Shown: positions 35,255 through 44,633, numbered from the stretch's first letter. The stretch is 64,000 nucleotides of DNA from Zunongwangia sp. HGR-M22 (GCF_027594425.1 NZ_CP115159.1:2407001-2471000), one strand, 5' to 3'. Made by a program: numbers and translations. Notes: generated by a model not told the origin, from the letters alone.

Positions 35255-36481
35255 ATGAAAAAATTTTCCTTAATATTTTCGATTTTGTTTCTAGGCCTGG
35301 TAACTATTGCCAAAGCCGATGAAACTTCGAGCAGATATGGCTATAATAATTCCTTCATTTTTATGGAAGGTGGTGTTGAATTTTCAGTATATCCAAATGG
35401 TGAATTCGACTTCTATTATAACCCCGCATTTAGAAGATCTAGTGTCGTAAATATATCTGTACCTCATGTAAACATAAGTTTTAACTCAGGTTATAACTAC
35501 GACCCATATATTCAGTATGATGATTTTGGTGCGGTAATTCAGATTGAAGAAGTGCCTATATTTTATGATTACTACGGAAGAATAGCACAGGCGGGTAATA
35601 TTGTTATAAATTACGATAATTACGGCTATGTGATAAGCGTAGGAAATCTATTTGTACAATACGACCCATATCACAGAATCGCGGGCTATAGAGGTTATAT
35701 TAACTCCTACAATCGTAATTATGTTTATCGCCCATGGCATAGATATTATAGAAAACCACGATCAAGATTTAGTATTGTTTTTAATAGACCTTACAGAGCC
35801 TACTATCAACCAAACCGAATCACTTATGTAAAACATGTAAATTATTATAATACTCATCATAACAGAAAATCTTACAAAAAATTCTATAGACCGGGAGAAA
35901 AAGTGAGAAGTTATAACCGGGGAAGAAGAGTTGCTGAGCGTAGAGATGTGCGATCTAATCTATCTAATTCTAGAAGAAGCGACCGGGTAGCAACTAGGTC
36001 TCAAGTTTCAAGAAAAGATAATAATAGATCAACTAGAAGCACTTCTTCCAGAAATCGGAACAAAGCGATTATTGGATCTAAAAATGGAAGAAGTTCAACT
36101 TCCAGAGGTACTTTAAATAATAGTTCGAACAGGTCTAGAGATAACGCGGTAATCACCAATAAGCGAGCTTCAGAAACTACTAATAACTCTAGAAGAAGCA
36201 CAAATTCACGATCATTAAGAACCGCACCTCGCAGTTCAAATAATAATGCAAATCAAAGAAAAGCAGCCGTAGTGAAAAGAGAACGTACCGCAAGCACCAG
36301 AAGTGCAAATACCAGATCGCAGAGAACGGTAAAAGCGCAGCGTCCAACGCAGCAAAAAGAAGTAAGAAGAGCAGCAAAAAGTAGTAGAAATACATCTGCA
36401 AGAAGCTCTAGATCAAATATTAACACGAAAAAATCTACCCGCTCACGAACTTCGGCACAAAATGTGAGAAGTAGAGATTAG
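35255..36481 (+). CDS. secreted protein: Tyr-rich beta-repeat domain with a long Arg/Ser-rich basic tail
   Basis: The 408-residue product has a signal peptide (cleavage after about residue 21, IAKA). Residues about 30-150 form a Tyr/Asn/Gly-rich region with an irregular 20-25-residue repeat of the form I-x-YDxYGxVxxxGN (for example NIVINYDNYGYVISVGNLFV). A Tyr/Arg/His-rich linker follows. From about 215 to the end there is a low-complexity tail very rich in Arg, Ser, Asn and Thr, with almost no acidic residues. I recognise no enzyme domain. The tail would bind anionic polymers such as DNA, lipopolysaccharide or polysaccharide. The gene stands alone before a strong terminator. Confidence 0.8.
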   Translation: MKKFSLIFSILFLGLVTIAKADETSSRYGYNNSFIFMEGGVEFSVYPNGEFDFYYNPAFRRSSVVNISVPHVNISFNSGYNYDPYIQYDDFGAVIQIEEVPIFYDYYGRIAQAGNIVINYDNYGYVISVGNLFVQYDPYHRIAGYRGYINSYNRNYVYRPWHRYYRKPRSRFSIVFNRPYRAYYQPNRITYVKHVNYYNTHHNRKSYKKFYRPGEKVRSYNRGRRVAERRDVRSNLSNSRRSDRVATRSQVSRKDNNRSTRSTSSRNRNKAIIGSKNGRSSTSRGTLNNSSNRSRDNAVITNKRASETTNNSRRSTNSRSLRTAPRSSNNNANQRKAAVVKRERTASTRSANTRSQRTVKAQRPTQQKEVRRAAKSSRNTSARSSRSNINTKKSTRSRTSAQNVRSRD

Positions 36482-36515
36482 AGTTCATAATTTAATTTTT
36501 TGGTTGGTTAGTTGG

Positions 36516-36547
36516 AAAACCCCCAGCGGCGAAAGCCCGGGGGTTTT
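36516..36547 (+). terminator. terminator after the basic-tail protein gene
   Basis: A 9-bp stem AAAACCCCC / GGGGGTTTT with a structured GCGGCGAAAGC loop and T-rich 3' flank lies 35 bp after the stop codon. It may also serve the convergent flippase gene. Confidence 0.88.
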
Positions 36548-36582
36548 CTTTTTTATATCTCTTGAATATATACTGAAAAATA

Positions 36583-38043
36583 TTACCTAATCTTGGCTAA
36601 GATCGACCTGAGCATTGTATTTATCTCTTCGGAAAAATTTAAAAAATATACGGCAGAAATATATAAAATAGACGTAATCCCGCCCTTCAACGCGATACCT
36701 AAAATTGGATGAAAAGGGAATTCCCAAAAATAAAATACAAGTGTAAATAAAAGGCATAAACCTAATAATAAAATACTATGCTTGGTAAAAGGATTCATTT
36801 TGAATTTTTTCTGTACCAAGATAATCTTTGAAGTATTATAAATAAAAAAAGCGATAAAAGTAGCCATCGCCGCGCCTTCTATCCCAAATCGTGGAATAAA
36901 AAATAAATTCAGTAAAAAGGCCAATAGCACCAATAAAACGCCTATTGCTAAAACCAATCGATAGTAATCTGAATTAAATAGAATACTATTATTTATCGCT
37001 AAAACATTGTCATAAAGTTTTACCAGAGAGATCAAAAGGACGATCAGGATACTTAGTGAATATTCTTCGGGAATTAGTTCGTATAATGTATGAACGTTGG
37101 TAATAATTAGAATAAAAATAAGCGCACTAACAATCGATAAATTAATCGAGCTTTTTTTATACAAATCTTCAAGTTTCCCAAAGTTTCGGGTATTTAGATA
37201 TTCCGCGGTAATTGGATTGGTAATTTGATGCATTGCTTTTTGCGGTACCGAAATTACGGTAGCAATATAAATTCCTATTCCGTAGATTGCTACATTTTCG
37301 ATTGGCAAATAAGATTCAATCATCACTTTATCCAAATCAAGCAACGCCGTAGCTACCGATGCTGCGATAAGTATTAAAGCAGTATACTTTAAAACTCTAC
37401 TTAAATTAGAAGGAAAACTAAATTTTAGCGTAGGTCGATGCAAATTAAATGCATAAGCGCCCATCACCAATAATCGAAGTAAAAACACCAATCCTACTCC
37501 ATACATAAAATTATCTGCTGCCAGCAAATCAAAATAAACAAGAAATAGCAGAATCGTGGTGCCCAATCGATGTACTACTTCTTTCATAAAATTTCCAAAA
37601 ACGCTTTTATAGTAAATCTTTGCCCAGGCAAAAAAGATTTCGAAATACGCCGTTGCAATCGCCAAAAGATAAATTAACCACACATAAGGTTTTACCAGTT
37701 CGTTTCCGTCAGAAAAATAATCCAATAAAAACTCATACGTGAAATGACCAATAAGCCCCAGAATAAGTGAAATCGCTAAGGGCAGAATCAAAGCCAGATT
37801 TAATAATTTATCCTGCTCTTCTTTTGTTTTGTAGCTCGAAAAAAATTTCACAACGGTACTATGAACGCCAAAGGCCATAAACGGCCACATTAAATTCGCC
37901 GCAGAAAGAAGGAAACTTACCAATCCATAATACTGCTGATCTAAAAAATAAGTATATAAAAAAAGCGTGTTTAACGCACCAAGGCCAAAACCTGCATAGG
38001 TGGTCATCATATTTTTGACCGACTGGTTAATTATTACGCCCAT
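36583..38043 (-). CDS. polysaccharide/oligosaccharide flippase (MOP superfamily, Wzx-like)
   Basis: The 486-residue protein is hydrophobic throughout, with about 12-14 spans, and belongs by pattern to the polysaccharide-transport group of the MOP superfamily. Such proteins flip undecaprenyl-linked sugars across the inner membrane. It is 3 bp after a glycosyltransferase gene, itself 3 bp after a YfhO gene, so the three form one operon. The glycan they serve is not known; no polymerase or nucleotide-sugar synthesis gene lies within the window. Confidence 0.88.
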   Translation of the reverse strand: MGVIINQSVKNMMTTYAGFGLGALNTLFLYTYFLDQQYYGLVSFLLSAANLMWPFMAFGVHSTVVKFFSSYKTKEEQDKLLNLALILPLAISLILGLIGHFTYEFLLDYFSDGNELVKPYVWLIYLLAIATAYFEIFFAWAKIYYKSVFGNFMKEVVHRLGTTILLFLVYFDLLAADNFMYGVGLVFLLRLLVMGAYAFNLHRPTLKFSFPSNLSRVLKYTALILIAASVATALLDLDKVMIESYLPIENVAIYGIGIYIATVISVPQKAMHQITNPITAEYLNTRNFGKLEDLYKKSSINLSIVSALIFILIITNVHTLYELIPEEYSLSILIVLLISLVKLYDNVLAINNSILFNSDYYRLVLAIGVLLVLLAFLLNLFFIPRFGIEGAAMATFIAFFIYNTSKIILVQKKFKMNPFTKHSILLLGLCLLFTLVFYFWEFPFHPILGIALKGGITSILYISAVYFLNFSEEINTMLRSILAKIR

Positions 38044-38046
38044 ACT

Positions 38047-39339
38047 CTATTTTTTGATCAATTCCGCCAATTTTTTTGTGAGGTTTTTGCGATGATAATC
38101 CTCGATATTTTTGCTATCCGAAAGTAGTTTGTTTTCACGATAATTTTGATAAGAACTTAAAATAAATTCTTTTAAAGCCTTTTCTTCTTGATATTGAAAA
38201 CTTTTTCCTGAAGAGGTTTCTTCAATAATTCTGGCGACATCCCAATCTGATGGCCCAATAGCTAATATTGGACGTTTTGCTGCTAAATATTCGAATAGTT
38301 TCCCGGCAATAATACCTTTAGTTTCTTCGGAATTTATTTCGATCAATAACAATATCTGAGATGTTTTTTGAAGATGTAAAGCTTCAGAATGACTAATATA
38401 ACCACCTAAAAGCAGGTTTTTCTCCAAGTCGGCTTCATTTATACTTTGCACCACTTCATCACTAACCGCTCCGTATAATTTCAGTTCAAGATCGCTTCTG
38501 AAATGTTTATTTTCTGCGGAAATCTCAGCTAAAACTTTCCAAAGTGAGGCAGGATTTCTACCTGAAAGTAATGAGCCAATATGAGAAATACTGAAGTTTT
38601 CGTCTAATTTCAATTGAAGGTTAGTTTCAGCATTCAACTCCGTATCAAAACCATTGGTAATAACATGGATAGGTTTCGATGTTTTTGAAGCAAATTCTTT
38701 TTTAGTGGTAAAACTGGTGGTAATAATCTTATCAGCCGAATTTAAAACTTTGCTTTCTAATCTTTGATGTTTTTCAGCAGAATTTTTAGTGAGTTTCAGC
38801 TCTTTTTGGTAGCCAATTTGCGTCCACGGATCCCTAAAATCGGCAATCCATTGCAATTCAAGTTCTTTTTTTAACTCTAAGCCAATAAGATGTAAACTAT
38901 GCGGAGGCCCTGTGGTAATAACAGTCTCAATATCACTCGTTTTTAGATACGATTTTAGAAATTTTACCGATGGTTTTATCCAAAATTTTCGAGCATCTGG
39001 AATAAAAAAATTACCGCGTATGTAAAGCATCAGTTTCTGCATAAAACTCTGCTTTTCTTTCCGTTTAATAATTCCAGAACTTATGGTTTTTGTATCCTTT
39101 TTAGATAAAAAAGAAGCAAATTTATACGGTTCAAAAATTGGCCGACGAATAATCTCGATATCTTCTGGAACTTCTTTTAAAAAAGATTTATCCACTAAAG
39201 GATAATTAGGATTTTCAGGAATATAAATTACCGGCTCGATTCCAAAATCCCTAAGATATTTAACAAATTTCAACCAGCGCTGAACACCAGGACCACCAGC
39301 CGGTGGCCAGTAATAGGTAATAATCAGCACTTTTTTCAT
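38047..39339 (-). CDS. glycosyltransferase, GT4-like
   Basis: The 430-residue protein has a GT-B fold: the N-terminal ITYYWPPAGGPGVQRWLKF start (nucleotide-sugar glycosyltransferase type), the interdomain SHIGSLLSGRNP segment, and a C-terminal domain with GIIAGKLFEYLAAKRPIL, the usual E-x7-E-like nucleotide-sugar binding region. It probably transfers a sugar in surface polysaccharide synthesis on the cytoplasmic face. The donor and acceptor are unknown. It lies between the YfhO and flippase genes with 3-bp gaps on either side. Confidence 0.9.
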   Translation of the reverse strand: MKKVLIITYYWPPAGGPGVQRWLKFVKYLRDFGIEPVIYIPENPNYPLVDKSFLKEVPEDIEIIRRPIFEPYKFASFLSKKDTKTISSGIIKRKEKQSFMQKLMLYIRGNFFIPDARKFWIKPSVKFLKSYLKTSDIETVITTGPPHSLHLIGLELKKELELQWIADFRDPWTQIGYQKELKLTKNSAEKHQRLESKVLNSADKIITTSFTTKKEFASKTSKPIHVITNGFDTELNAETNLQLKLDENFSISHIGSLLSGRNPASLWKVLAEISAENKHFRSDLELKLYGAVSDEVVQSINEADLEKNLLLGGYISHSEALHLQKTSQILLLIEINSEETKGIIAGKLFEYLAAKRPILAIGPSDWDVARIIEETSSGKSFQYQEEKALKEFILSSYQNYRENKLLSDSKNIEDYHRKNLTKKLAELIKK

Positions 39340-39342
39340 AAA

Positions 39343-41757
39343 CTATGCTTTTTTGCGATAGGCAAAAACGAATCCACCAACGATAAGGATCACCAGAACA
39401 AGTGTACTCGTTAAAGCGATTGTTCCCCCAGTTTGAATCACTTCAGGTTCAAACCTAAAAGTCACCGTATGCTCTCCCTGCGGAATATTCATCGCTCTAA
39501 GCACATAATCTGCGCGAACATGATCTACTTTTGTTCCGTCGATATAAGCTTGCCAACCTGGTTGGTAATACATTTCAGAAAAAACGGCTAATTGCCTTAT
39601 AGAAGCTTTCGTTTTATAAACCAATTCGTTGGGCTGCTCACTCACCAATTCTATCGATCCAACTTCATCATAAACAAAATCCATTTTAATATCGTTCTTA
39701 AAACGATTATCGATAATAGCGCTATCCTTTAAGTCTGTTTCTTTAATGGCTAAGATTTCAGCATTTGCATCTTCTACCCATACCACATCGCGAACAAACC
39801 ACGCATTACCATAAACTCCCGGGTTTTGCTGTGCCTGCACACCATTTTCAGTAGGAATAATAAAATACTTCACATTCAACATGTTTAGAACTTTCATGTT
39901 ATTCTGTGAAATATAAAAATCATATAGATCCTGCAATCTACCAGGTTTAGCACCGTGATACCCACCAATACTATTATGAAAATAAGAAGCTCGGGAACTT
40001 GTTAAAGGATCACCGCTAAGATCGAAAACTCGATATCTAGAAGTGTCCTGCATAATTTGCTGATCGGCAGCGTTTGGTTGATAAGGCTCTTCCATTTTCC
40101 GAGCATTCACAAAATCGTCACCATTTACATAGCGCCTAGCTACCGGAACTAAATCGGCTAAAAATAGTATCGCAAAACCACCTATTATAAGTTTTTTAGA
40201 GATTTTCTCCTGAAGATAAAACCAAATAAGAAAAACGCTTAAAGCAACAAAAATAAAACTACGAATGGCATCACCAACGAGCATCGACTGGCGATCTTCC
40301 TTAAGTGCATTCATTAAATCCATACCCAATTGCTGCCGTAATTGACCATCGCGAAGACCACTGAAATCAAATAAAACCGAATTGAAAAGAATTAAAACCA
40401 AAGCCAGTCCTGCCGATACTATAGCACTCCATTTAAGTGCTTCGATTTTTTCCTCTTTTGTATGCTTATTAGCAAAAAGGCAGGATAATCCAACAATCGC
40501 CAATAAAGGAACACAAAGCTCTACAATCACCTGAATAGAAGAAACTGCTCTAAATTTGTTGTAAAGCGGCACGTAATCGATAAAAAATTCAGTAAAAAAA
40601 CCAAAATTCTTACCCCAAGAAAGTAGAAGTGTAAGCACAGTTCCGCCTACAACCCACCATTTTAATCGCCCTCTGATTAAAAATAGTGCAAAAATAAAAA
40701 GAAATACAACGGTCGCACCAATATAAGCTGGCCCGGCAACGATAGGTTGTTGTCCCCAATAGGTTGGCGTATTCTCTACAAAATTCTTCGCCTGAACAGG
40801 AGAAGCTCCCATTTTTTGCAATTCAGAATATAACTCAGAATCTTCACCAATATCTTCAGCACCACTTCCTCCCATAAAACCGGGAATAAAAAGGTCTAAA
40901 GTCTCTGATATTCCGTAGCTATATTCGGTAATATAATCATAGGTTAAACCAACTTCAGGTTTATCGTTACCATCTGGTTTAATGGTTAAACCGGTATCGC
41001 CACGAGTACTATGGCTTGTATATTCTTGTGTGGCGATAAGATTGGTTGCATTAGTTCCAATAGCCAGAATTACTGCAACTATCATTACGCCCAGAGCTTT
41101 AAAATACTGCGGAAGTTTTTGTTTTTTAAAGGCATCAATTAAATAAACAATTCCAAGAACGATAACAAGTAACAATAGATAATAAGTCATCTGGAAATGG
41201 TTTGCCTGTATTTCTAAAGCCATTGCAATAGCCAGTAAACTAAAACCTCCAATAAACTTTTGCCTAAAGCTAAGAATTATCCCTGCTAAAACCATTGGCA
41301 TATAAGCAATTGCGTGAGCTTTGGCGTTATGACCAACGCCAAGAATAATGATGAAATAAGTAGAAAATCCAAAAGCTATAGCGCCAAGAAATGCTAATTT
41401 ATAGTCGATTTTTAGACATAACAGCAGGATATAAAAACTAATAAAATAAAGAAATAAATAATCTGCCGGTCTCGGTAAAAATCGTAGAACTGAATCTAAT
41501 TTTTTGATATAATTATGGGGATAGTAAGCTCCTAACTGGTAAGTTGGCATTCCCCCAAAAGCAGCATCTGTCCAATAAGGCTCTTCACCCGTTTCCGCTC
41601 TAAAGTCAGATTGTTCTTTAGCCATGCCGATATACTGAACAATATCGCTTTGGAAAATTTCTTTTCCTTTTAAAACCGGATTAAAATAAAAAAGGGCAAT
41701 TATTACAAATCCCAGTAAAACCAGAAGATGCGGAAGAAACTGTTTTAATTTAGCCAT
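39343..41757 (-). CDS. YfhO-family multi-spanning membrane protein
   Basis: The 804-residue protein has an N-terminal span, a large extracytoplasmic loop with EQSDFRAETGEEPYWTDAAFGGMPTYQ (given here in outline only as the WTDAAFGGMP signature), about 12 spans, and a C-terminal beta-rich domain ending in one span. The family is of GT-C type and, in Gram-positive bacteria, has been linked to glycosylation of teichoic acids with lipid-linked sugars. The gene is first in the YfhO-glycosyltransferase-flippase operon, which fits a role in adding sugars outside the membrane. Confidence 0.9.
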   Translation of the reverse strand: MAKLKQFLPHLLVLLGFVIIALFYFNPVLKGKEIFQSDIVQYIGMAKEQSDFRAETGEEPYWTDAAFGGMPTYQLGAYYPHNYIKKLDSVLRFLPRPADYLFLYFISFYILLLCLKIDYKLAFLGAIAFGFSTYFIIILGVGHNAKAHAIAYMPMVLAGIILSFRQKFIGGFSLLAIAMALEIQANHFQMTYYLLLLVIVLGIVYLIDAFKKQKLPQYFKALGVMIVAVILAIGTNATNLIATQEYTSHSTRGDTGLTIKPDGNDKPEVGLTYDYITEYSYGISETLDLFIPGFMGGSGAEDIGEDSELYSELQKMGASPVQAKNFVENTPTYWGQQPIVAGPAYIGATVVFLFIFALFLIRGRLKWWVVGGTVLTLLLSWGKNFGFFTEFFIDYVPLYNKFRAVSSIQVIVELCVPLLAIVGLSCLFANKHTKEEKIEALKWSAIVSAGLALVLILFNSVLFDFSGLRDGQLRQQLGMDLMNALKEDRQSMLVGDAIRSFIFVALSVFLIWFYLQEKISKKLIIGGFAILFLADLVPVARRYVNGDDFVNARKMEEPYQPNAADQQIMQDTSRYRVFDLSGDPLTSSRASYFHNSIGGYHGAKPGRLQDLYDFYISQNNMKVLNMLNVKYFIIPTENGVQAQQNPGVYGNAWFVRDVVWVEDANAEILAIKETDLKDSAIIDNRFKNDIKMDFVYDEVGSIELVSEQPNELVYKTKASIRQLAVFSEMYYQPGWQAYIDGTKVDHVRADYVLRAMNIPQGEHTVTFRFEPEVIQTGGTIALTSTLVLVILIVGGFVFAYRKKA

Positions 41758-41811
41758 TTAAAGATTTTTTTTATCTCTCGAAAAGAGACACGCAAATTAA
41801 GAATCCCGAAA

Positions 41812-42108
41812 TTAATCAATTTCTTCGTAATCGATATATTCACCAACCTCTTTGTTTGATTTTCTACGATTTTTCGGCTCTTTATCTATACTAACCTTGC
41901 CTTCTTTTGCACTCTTTTGTTGCTGAGTTCTTTGTGGCCCACCGCCAAACTGCTGGCTAAATTGCTGTTCGAATTTTCTTCCCATTTTTCTCATGGCATA
42001 CTTCAACAACATTGGCCCAAAATACTTCAGTAATATTTTGAAACCGAAGTATACTAACATAATTATTAGTATCGTTTTTATCACTCCGGAAAAATCTGCC
42101 TGAAACAT
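41812..42108 (-). CDS. DUF4834-family small membrane protein
   Basis: The 98-residue protein has one N-terminal span (about 8-28), a Gln/Phe-rich middle (FEQQFSQQFGGGPQR), a Lys-rich segment and an acidic end (EVGEYIDYEEID). This is the pattern of DUF4834 proteins, a Bacteroidota family of unknown role. It lies 54 bp upstream of the YfhO gene in the same direction and has its own likely promoter. Confidence 0.85.
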   Translation of the reverse strand: MFQADFSGVIKTILIIMLVYFGFKILLKYFGPMLLKYAMRKMGRKFEQQFSQQFGGGPQRTQQQKSAKEGKVSIDKEPKNRRKSNKEVGEYIDYEEID

Positions 42109-42124
42109 AAAATTTTAATTTCAG

Positions 42125-42132
42125 CAAAAATA
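42125..42132 (-). promoter_or_regulatory. predicted promoter of the DUF4834 gene, -7 element
   Basis: The minus strand reads TATTTTTG, a TAnnTTTG match, 16 bp before the DUF4834 start codon. The -33 region is not clear. Confidence 0.5.
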
Positions 42133-42188
42133 AAAATTAAGGCTTAGAAATGGAAAGCCTACAATCTTAAATAAAAAATAAATTCATT

Positions 42189-42196
42189 TATCTTTG
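42189..42196 (+). promoter_or_regulatory. predicted promoter element at the outer-membrane protein gene
   Basis: TATCTTTG matches TAnnTTTG but ends only one base before the first ATG (42198). If it is used, transcription starts at about 42200 and the next ATG (42216) becomes the true start of the gene. Confidence 0.45.
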
Positions 42197-42197
42197 A

Positions 42198-43142
42198 ATG
42201 AAAAACCTTTACTATATGCACAGACTAACCGCTATTGTATTCGCTTTTTTAGCAAATTCAATCTTATGCAACGCGCAATTTACAGAAACCATTAATTCTA
42301 ATAGACCAGGCCAATCCCAAGGTGCTTTTGCAGCAGGAACAGGCGTTTACCAATTAGAAGCTGGTGGCTTTTATGGTAATAATAACCATGATCTTCGTGG
42401 TACAGACACCGATTTGTACGGAGCTAACTATATGCTTAGAGCTGGTTTTCTTGCTGATATTTTGGAACTAAGCATTATGGGAAGATATCAATTTGAAGAA
42501 ACGAGCATTTTACAGGGAGGTCAAAACCGTATTTACGAGAGAAGTAACTTTCCTTTTAATACCATTGGAGCTAAAGTATTACTTTACGATCCCTATAAAA
42601 ATGGTGATAATCGTCGCGAAGTAAATCTAAAAAGCTGGAAAGCAAATCAGAAATTCGATTGGCGACAATTAATTCCTGCGGTTTCACTTTACGGTGGTGC
42701 GAATGTTACGATACAAGATGACAATCCCTATCGCTTTGAAGGTGAAAACAAGTATACTCCAAAAGTTACTTTAATTACTCAACATAATTGGGGTAGATGG
42801 GTTTGGGTTATGAATCTTACTGCCGAGAAATTTACTGAAACCTACCCAAGCTACCAGTTTATTGGAACGCTAACTCATGCTCTAAATCCCAAATTTGCGA
42901 TTTTTGGAGAATATCAGGCTATATTTGGGGATTTATACGCCGACGATCTTTTTCGAGCTGGAGCGGCTTATTTAGTTACTGATTATTTACAATTTGATCT
43001 TGCAGGTTTGGCAAATGTAAAAGACACACCGTCTCGATGGCAAATACAGGCAGGCTTGTCGGTTCGGTTAAACTTTCATAAGGATATAAGAACTAATAAT
43101 GAGCTATCGAGAGAAGGCAAACGCAATGAATTTAATTACTAA
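42198..43142 (+). CDS. outer-membrane beta-barrel protein, MetA-pathway/transporter-like family
   Basis: The product has a signal peptide ending at about NAQF, and then a beta-barrel-like chain of alternating short strands. SNRPGQSQGAFAAGTGVYQLEAG is the motif of the family named after a phenol-degradation channel (PF13557 type) that opens it. An aromatic C-terminal residue follows the Asn-rich end (FNY). The substrate is unknown. Two starts are possible: ATG 42198 gives 314 residues and ATG 42216 gives 308, and the promoter position and signal peptide favour the second. It has its own terminator. Confidence 0.82.
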   Translation: MKNLYYMHRLTAIVFAFLANSILCNAQFTETINSNRPGQSQGAFAAGTGVYQLEAGGFYGNNNHDLRGTDTDLYGANYMLRAGFLADILELSIMGRYQFEETSILQGGQNRIYERSNFPFNTIGAKVLLYDPYKNGDNRREVNLKSWKANQKFDWRQLIPAVSLYGGANVTIQDDNPYRFEGENKYTPKVTLITQHNWGRWVWVMNLTAEKFTETYPSYQFIGTLTHALNPKFAIFGEYQAIFGDLYADDLFRAGAAYLVTDYLQFDLAGLANVKDTPSRWQIQAGLSVRLNFHKDIRTNNELSREGKRNEFNY

Positions 43143-43161
43143 ATTATAGCTTCCAAATAAA

Positions 43162-43190
43162 AAAATCCGCTGAAAAATTCAGCGGATTTT
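43162..43190. terminator. bidirectional terminator between converging genes
   Basis: A 13-bp stem AAAATCCGCTGAA / TTCAGCGGATTTT with a 3-nt loop lies 19 bp after the outer-membrane protein gene and 37 bp after the end of the PLP-enzyme gene on the other strand. Confidence 0.9.
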
Positions 43191-43226
43191 TTTTATTATT
43201 AGTATTCTTCTGCTTTAATTGAAGTA

Positions 43227-44492
43227 CTATGACTTATTGGCCATTGCTGCCTCTACCGATGCAGAAAGCCTTTTATAAGTTCCGTTTTCTAAACGCTCTC
43301 TAATTGCTGAAAAAGCTTCTAAAGTTTCTTCGACATCCTGTAAAGTGTGAGAAGCCGTAGGTATCATTCTTAATAAGATTAATCCTTTTGGAATAACAGG
43401 ATAAACAACAATAGAACAAAATACACCGTGATTTTCACGAAGATCCTTCACCAAAGCCATAGCCTCGGGAATACTACCTTTTAGATAAACAGGTGTTACA
43501 CAACTTTGCGTTGTACCAATATCAAAACCATTATTTTTTAAGCCGTTTTGAAGTGCATTTACATTTTCCCAAAGCTTATTTTTAAGATCAGGGATAGTTC
43601 TTAACATTTCTAGACGCTTTAAAGCTCCAACCACTAATTGCATTTGCAGCGATTTCGCAAACATTTGTGATCTTAAATTATACTTTAGGTAATCTATAAT
43701 TTCTTTGTCACCCGCAATAAATGCACCAGTACTAGCCATAGATTTCGCAAAAGTGGCAAAATATACATCGATATCATCTTGCACACCTTGTTCTTCTCCT
43801 GCTCCTGCTCCCGTTTTTCCTAAAGTTCCGAAACCATGGGCATCATCTACAAAAAGACGGAAATTATATTTCTTTTTAAGCTCTACTATTTCTTTAAGTT
43901 TTCCCTGCTCACCACGCATTCCAAAAACACCTTCAGAAATTAAAAGAATTCCTCCTCCGGTTTGTTCTGCAATTTTGGTAGCTCTTTGCAGGTTTTTTTC
44001 GATACTTTCCATATCATTATGCTTATACGTAAAGCGTTGTCCTAAATGAAGGCGAACACCGTCGATAATACAAGCATGAGCATCTACATCATATACAATT
44101 ACATCTTGTTTAGATACTAACGCATCGATCGTAGAAACCATTCCCTGGTATCCAAAGTTTAAAAGATAAGCAGCCTGCTTGTGCACAAAAGAAGCCAGCT
44201 CGTCCTGAAGTTTTTCATGCAAACTAGTATGACCGCTCATCATTCTTGCTCCCATTGGATAAGCAGAACCCCACTCGGCTGCTGCCTCGGCGTCTACTTT
44301 TCTTACTTCTGGGTGATTAGCAAGACCTAAATAATCGTTCACACTCCACGTGATCACATCTCTACCTCTAAACTTCATTCTGTTAGAAATAGGCCCCTCC
44401 AGCTTTGGGAACACAAAGTATCCCTCTGCCTGTTCTGCCCATTTTCCTAAAGGTCCTTTGTCCTTATATATTTTATCAAACAGATCTCTCAT
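43227..44492 (-). CDS. alpha-oxoamine synthase, probable cysteate fatty-acyltransferase of sulfonolipid synthesis
   Basis: The 421-residue PLP enzyme belongs to the serine palmitoyltransferase/8-amino-7-oxononanoate synthase family. Lys250 (ATFAKSMAS) is the cofactor lysine, and Asp217-Ala-His219 (VDDAHGFG) contacts PLP. In Bacteroidota this family includes serine palmitoyltransferase and the enzyme that condenses cysteate with an acyl thioester to make capnine. The adjacent cysteine-synthase-like gene favours the cysteate role; a biotin or sphinganine role is less likely without bio genes nearby. It has its own promoter and lies after a terminator, so it is a separate unit. Confidence 0.8.
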   Translation of the reverse strand: MRDLFDKIYKDKGPLGKWAEQAEGYFVFPKLEGPISNRMKFRGRDVITWSVNDYLGLANHPEVRKVDAEAAAEWGSAYPMGARMMSGHTSLHEKLQDELASFVHKQAAYLLNFGYQGMVSTIDALVSKQDVIVYDVDAHACIIDGVRLHLGQRFTYKHNDMESIEKNLQRATKIAEQTGGGILLISEGVFGMRGEQGKLKEIVELKKKYNFRLFVDDAHGFGTLGKTGAGAGEEQGVQDDIDVYFATFAKSMASTGAFIAGDKEIIDYLKYNLRSQMFAKSLQMQLVVGALKRLEMLRTIPDLKNKLWENVNALQNGLKNNGFDIGTTQSCVTPVYLKGSIPEAMALVKDLRENHGVFCSIVVYPVIPKGLILLRMIPTASHTLQDVEETLEAFSAIRERLENGTYKRLSASVEAAMANKS

Positions 44493-44514
44493 TGAAATTT
44501 TTTTATGCGAACCG

Positions 44515-44547
44515 CAAAAATACTGAAATTTGGTTCAATTCTACAAA
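44515..44547 (-). promoter_or_regulatory. predicted promoter of the alpha-oxoamine synthase gene
   Basis: On the minus strand TTTG (44547-44544), 21 nt, then TATTTTTG (44522-44515) match both Bacteroidota promoter elements. The -7 element is 22 bp before the ATG. Confidence 0.7.
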
Positions 44548-44568
44548 GTATTTATCTAGGTTTTAAAA

Positions 44569-44603
44569 AAACAAAGCATCCCTAATAGAAGGATGCTTTG
44601 TTT
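44569..44603 (-). terminator. terminator of the cysteine-synthase-like gene
   Basis: An 11-bp or longer stem ACAAAGCATCC / GGATGCTTTGT is followed on the minus strand by a T-rich run. It separates the two PLP-enzyme genes into different transcripts. Confidence 0.87.
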
Positions 44604-44633
44604 TTATATGTTTTTGGTTTTAAGCAAAATCAA

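Noticed and set aside
36001-36401. Minus-strand frames rich in Leu (66 and 70 codons) opposite the basic tail
   Set aside because: The Leu/Phe composition is the direct complement of Arg/Ser codons; there is no start-site support.
35930-36480. Repetitive AGA/TCA-rich DNA
   Set aside because: It encodes the Arg/Ser-rich tail in one long open frame; it is low-complexity coding sequence, not a non-coding repeat.
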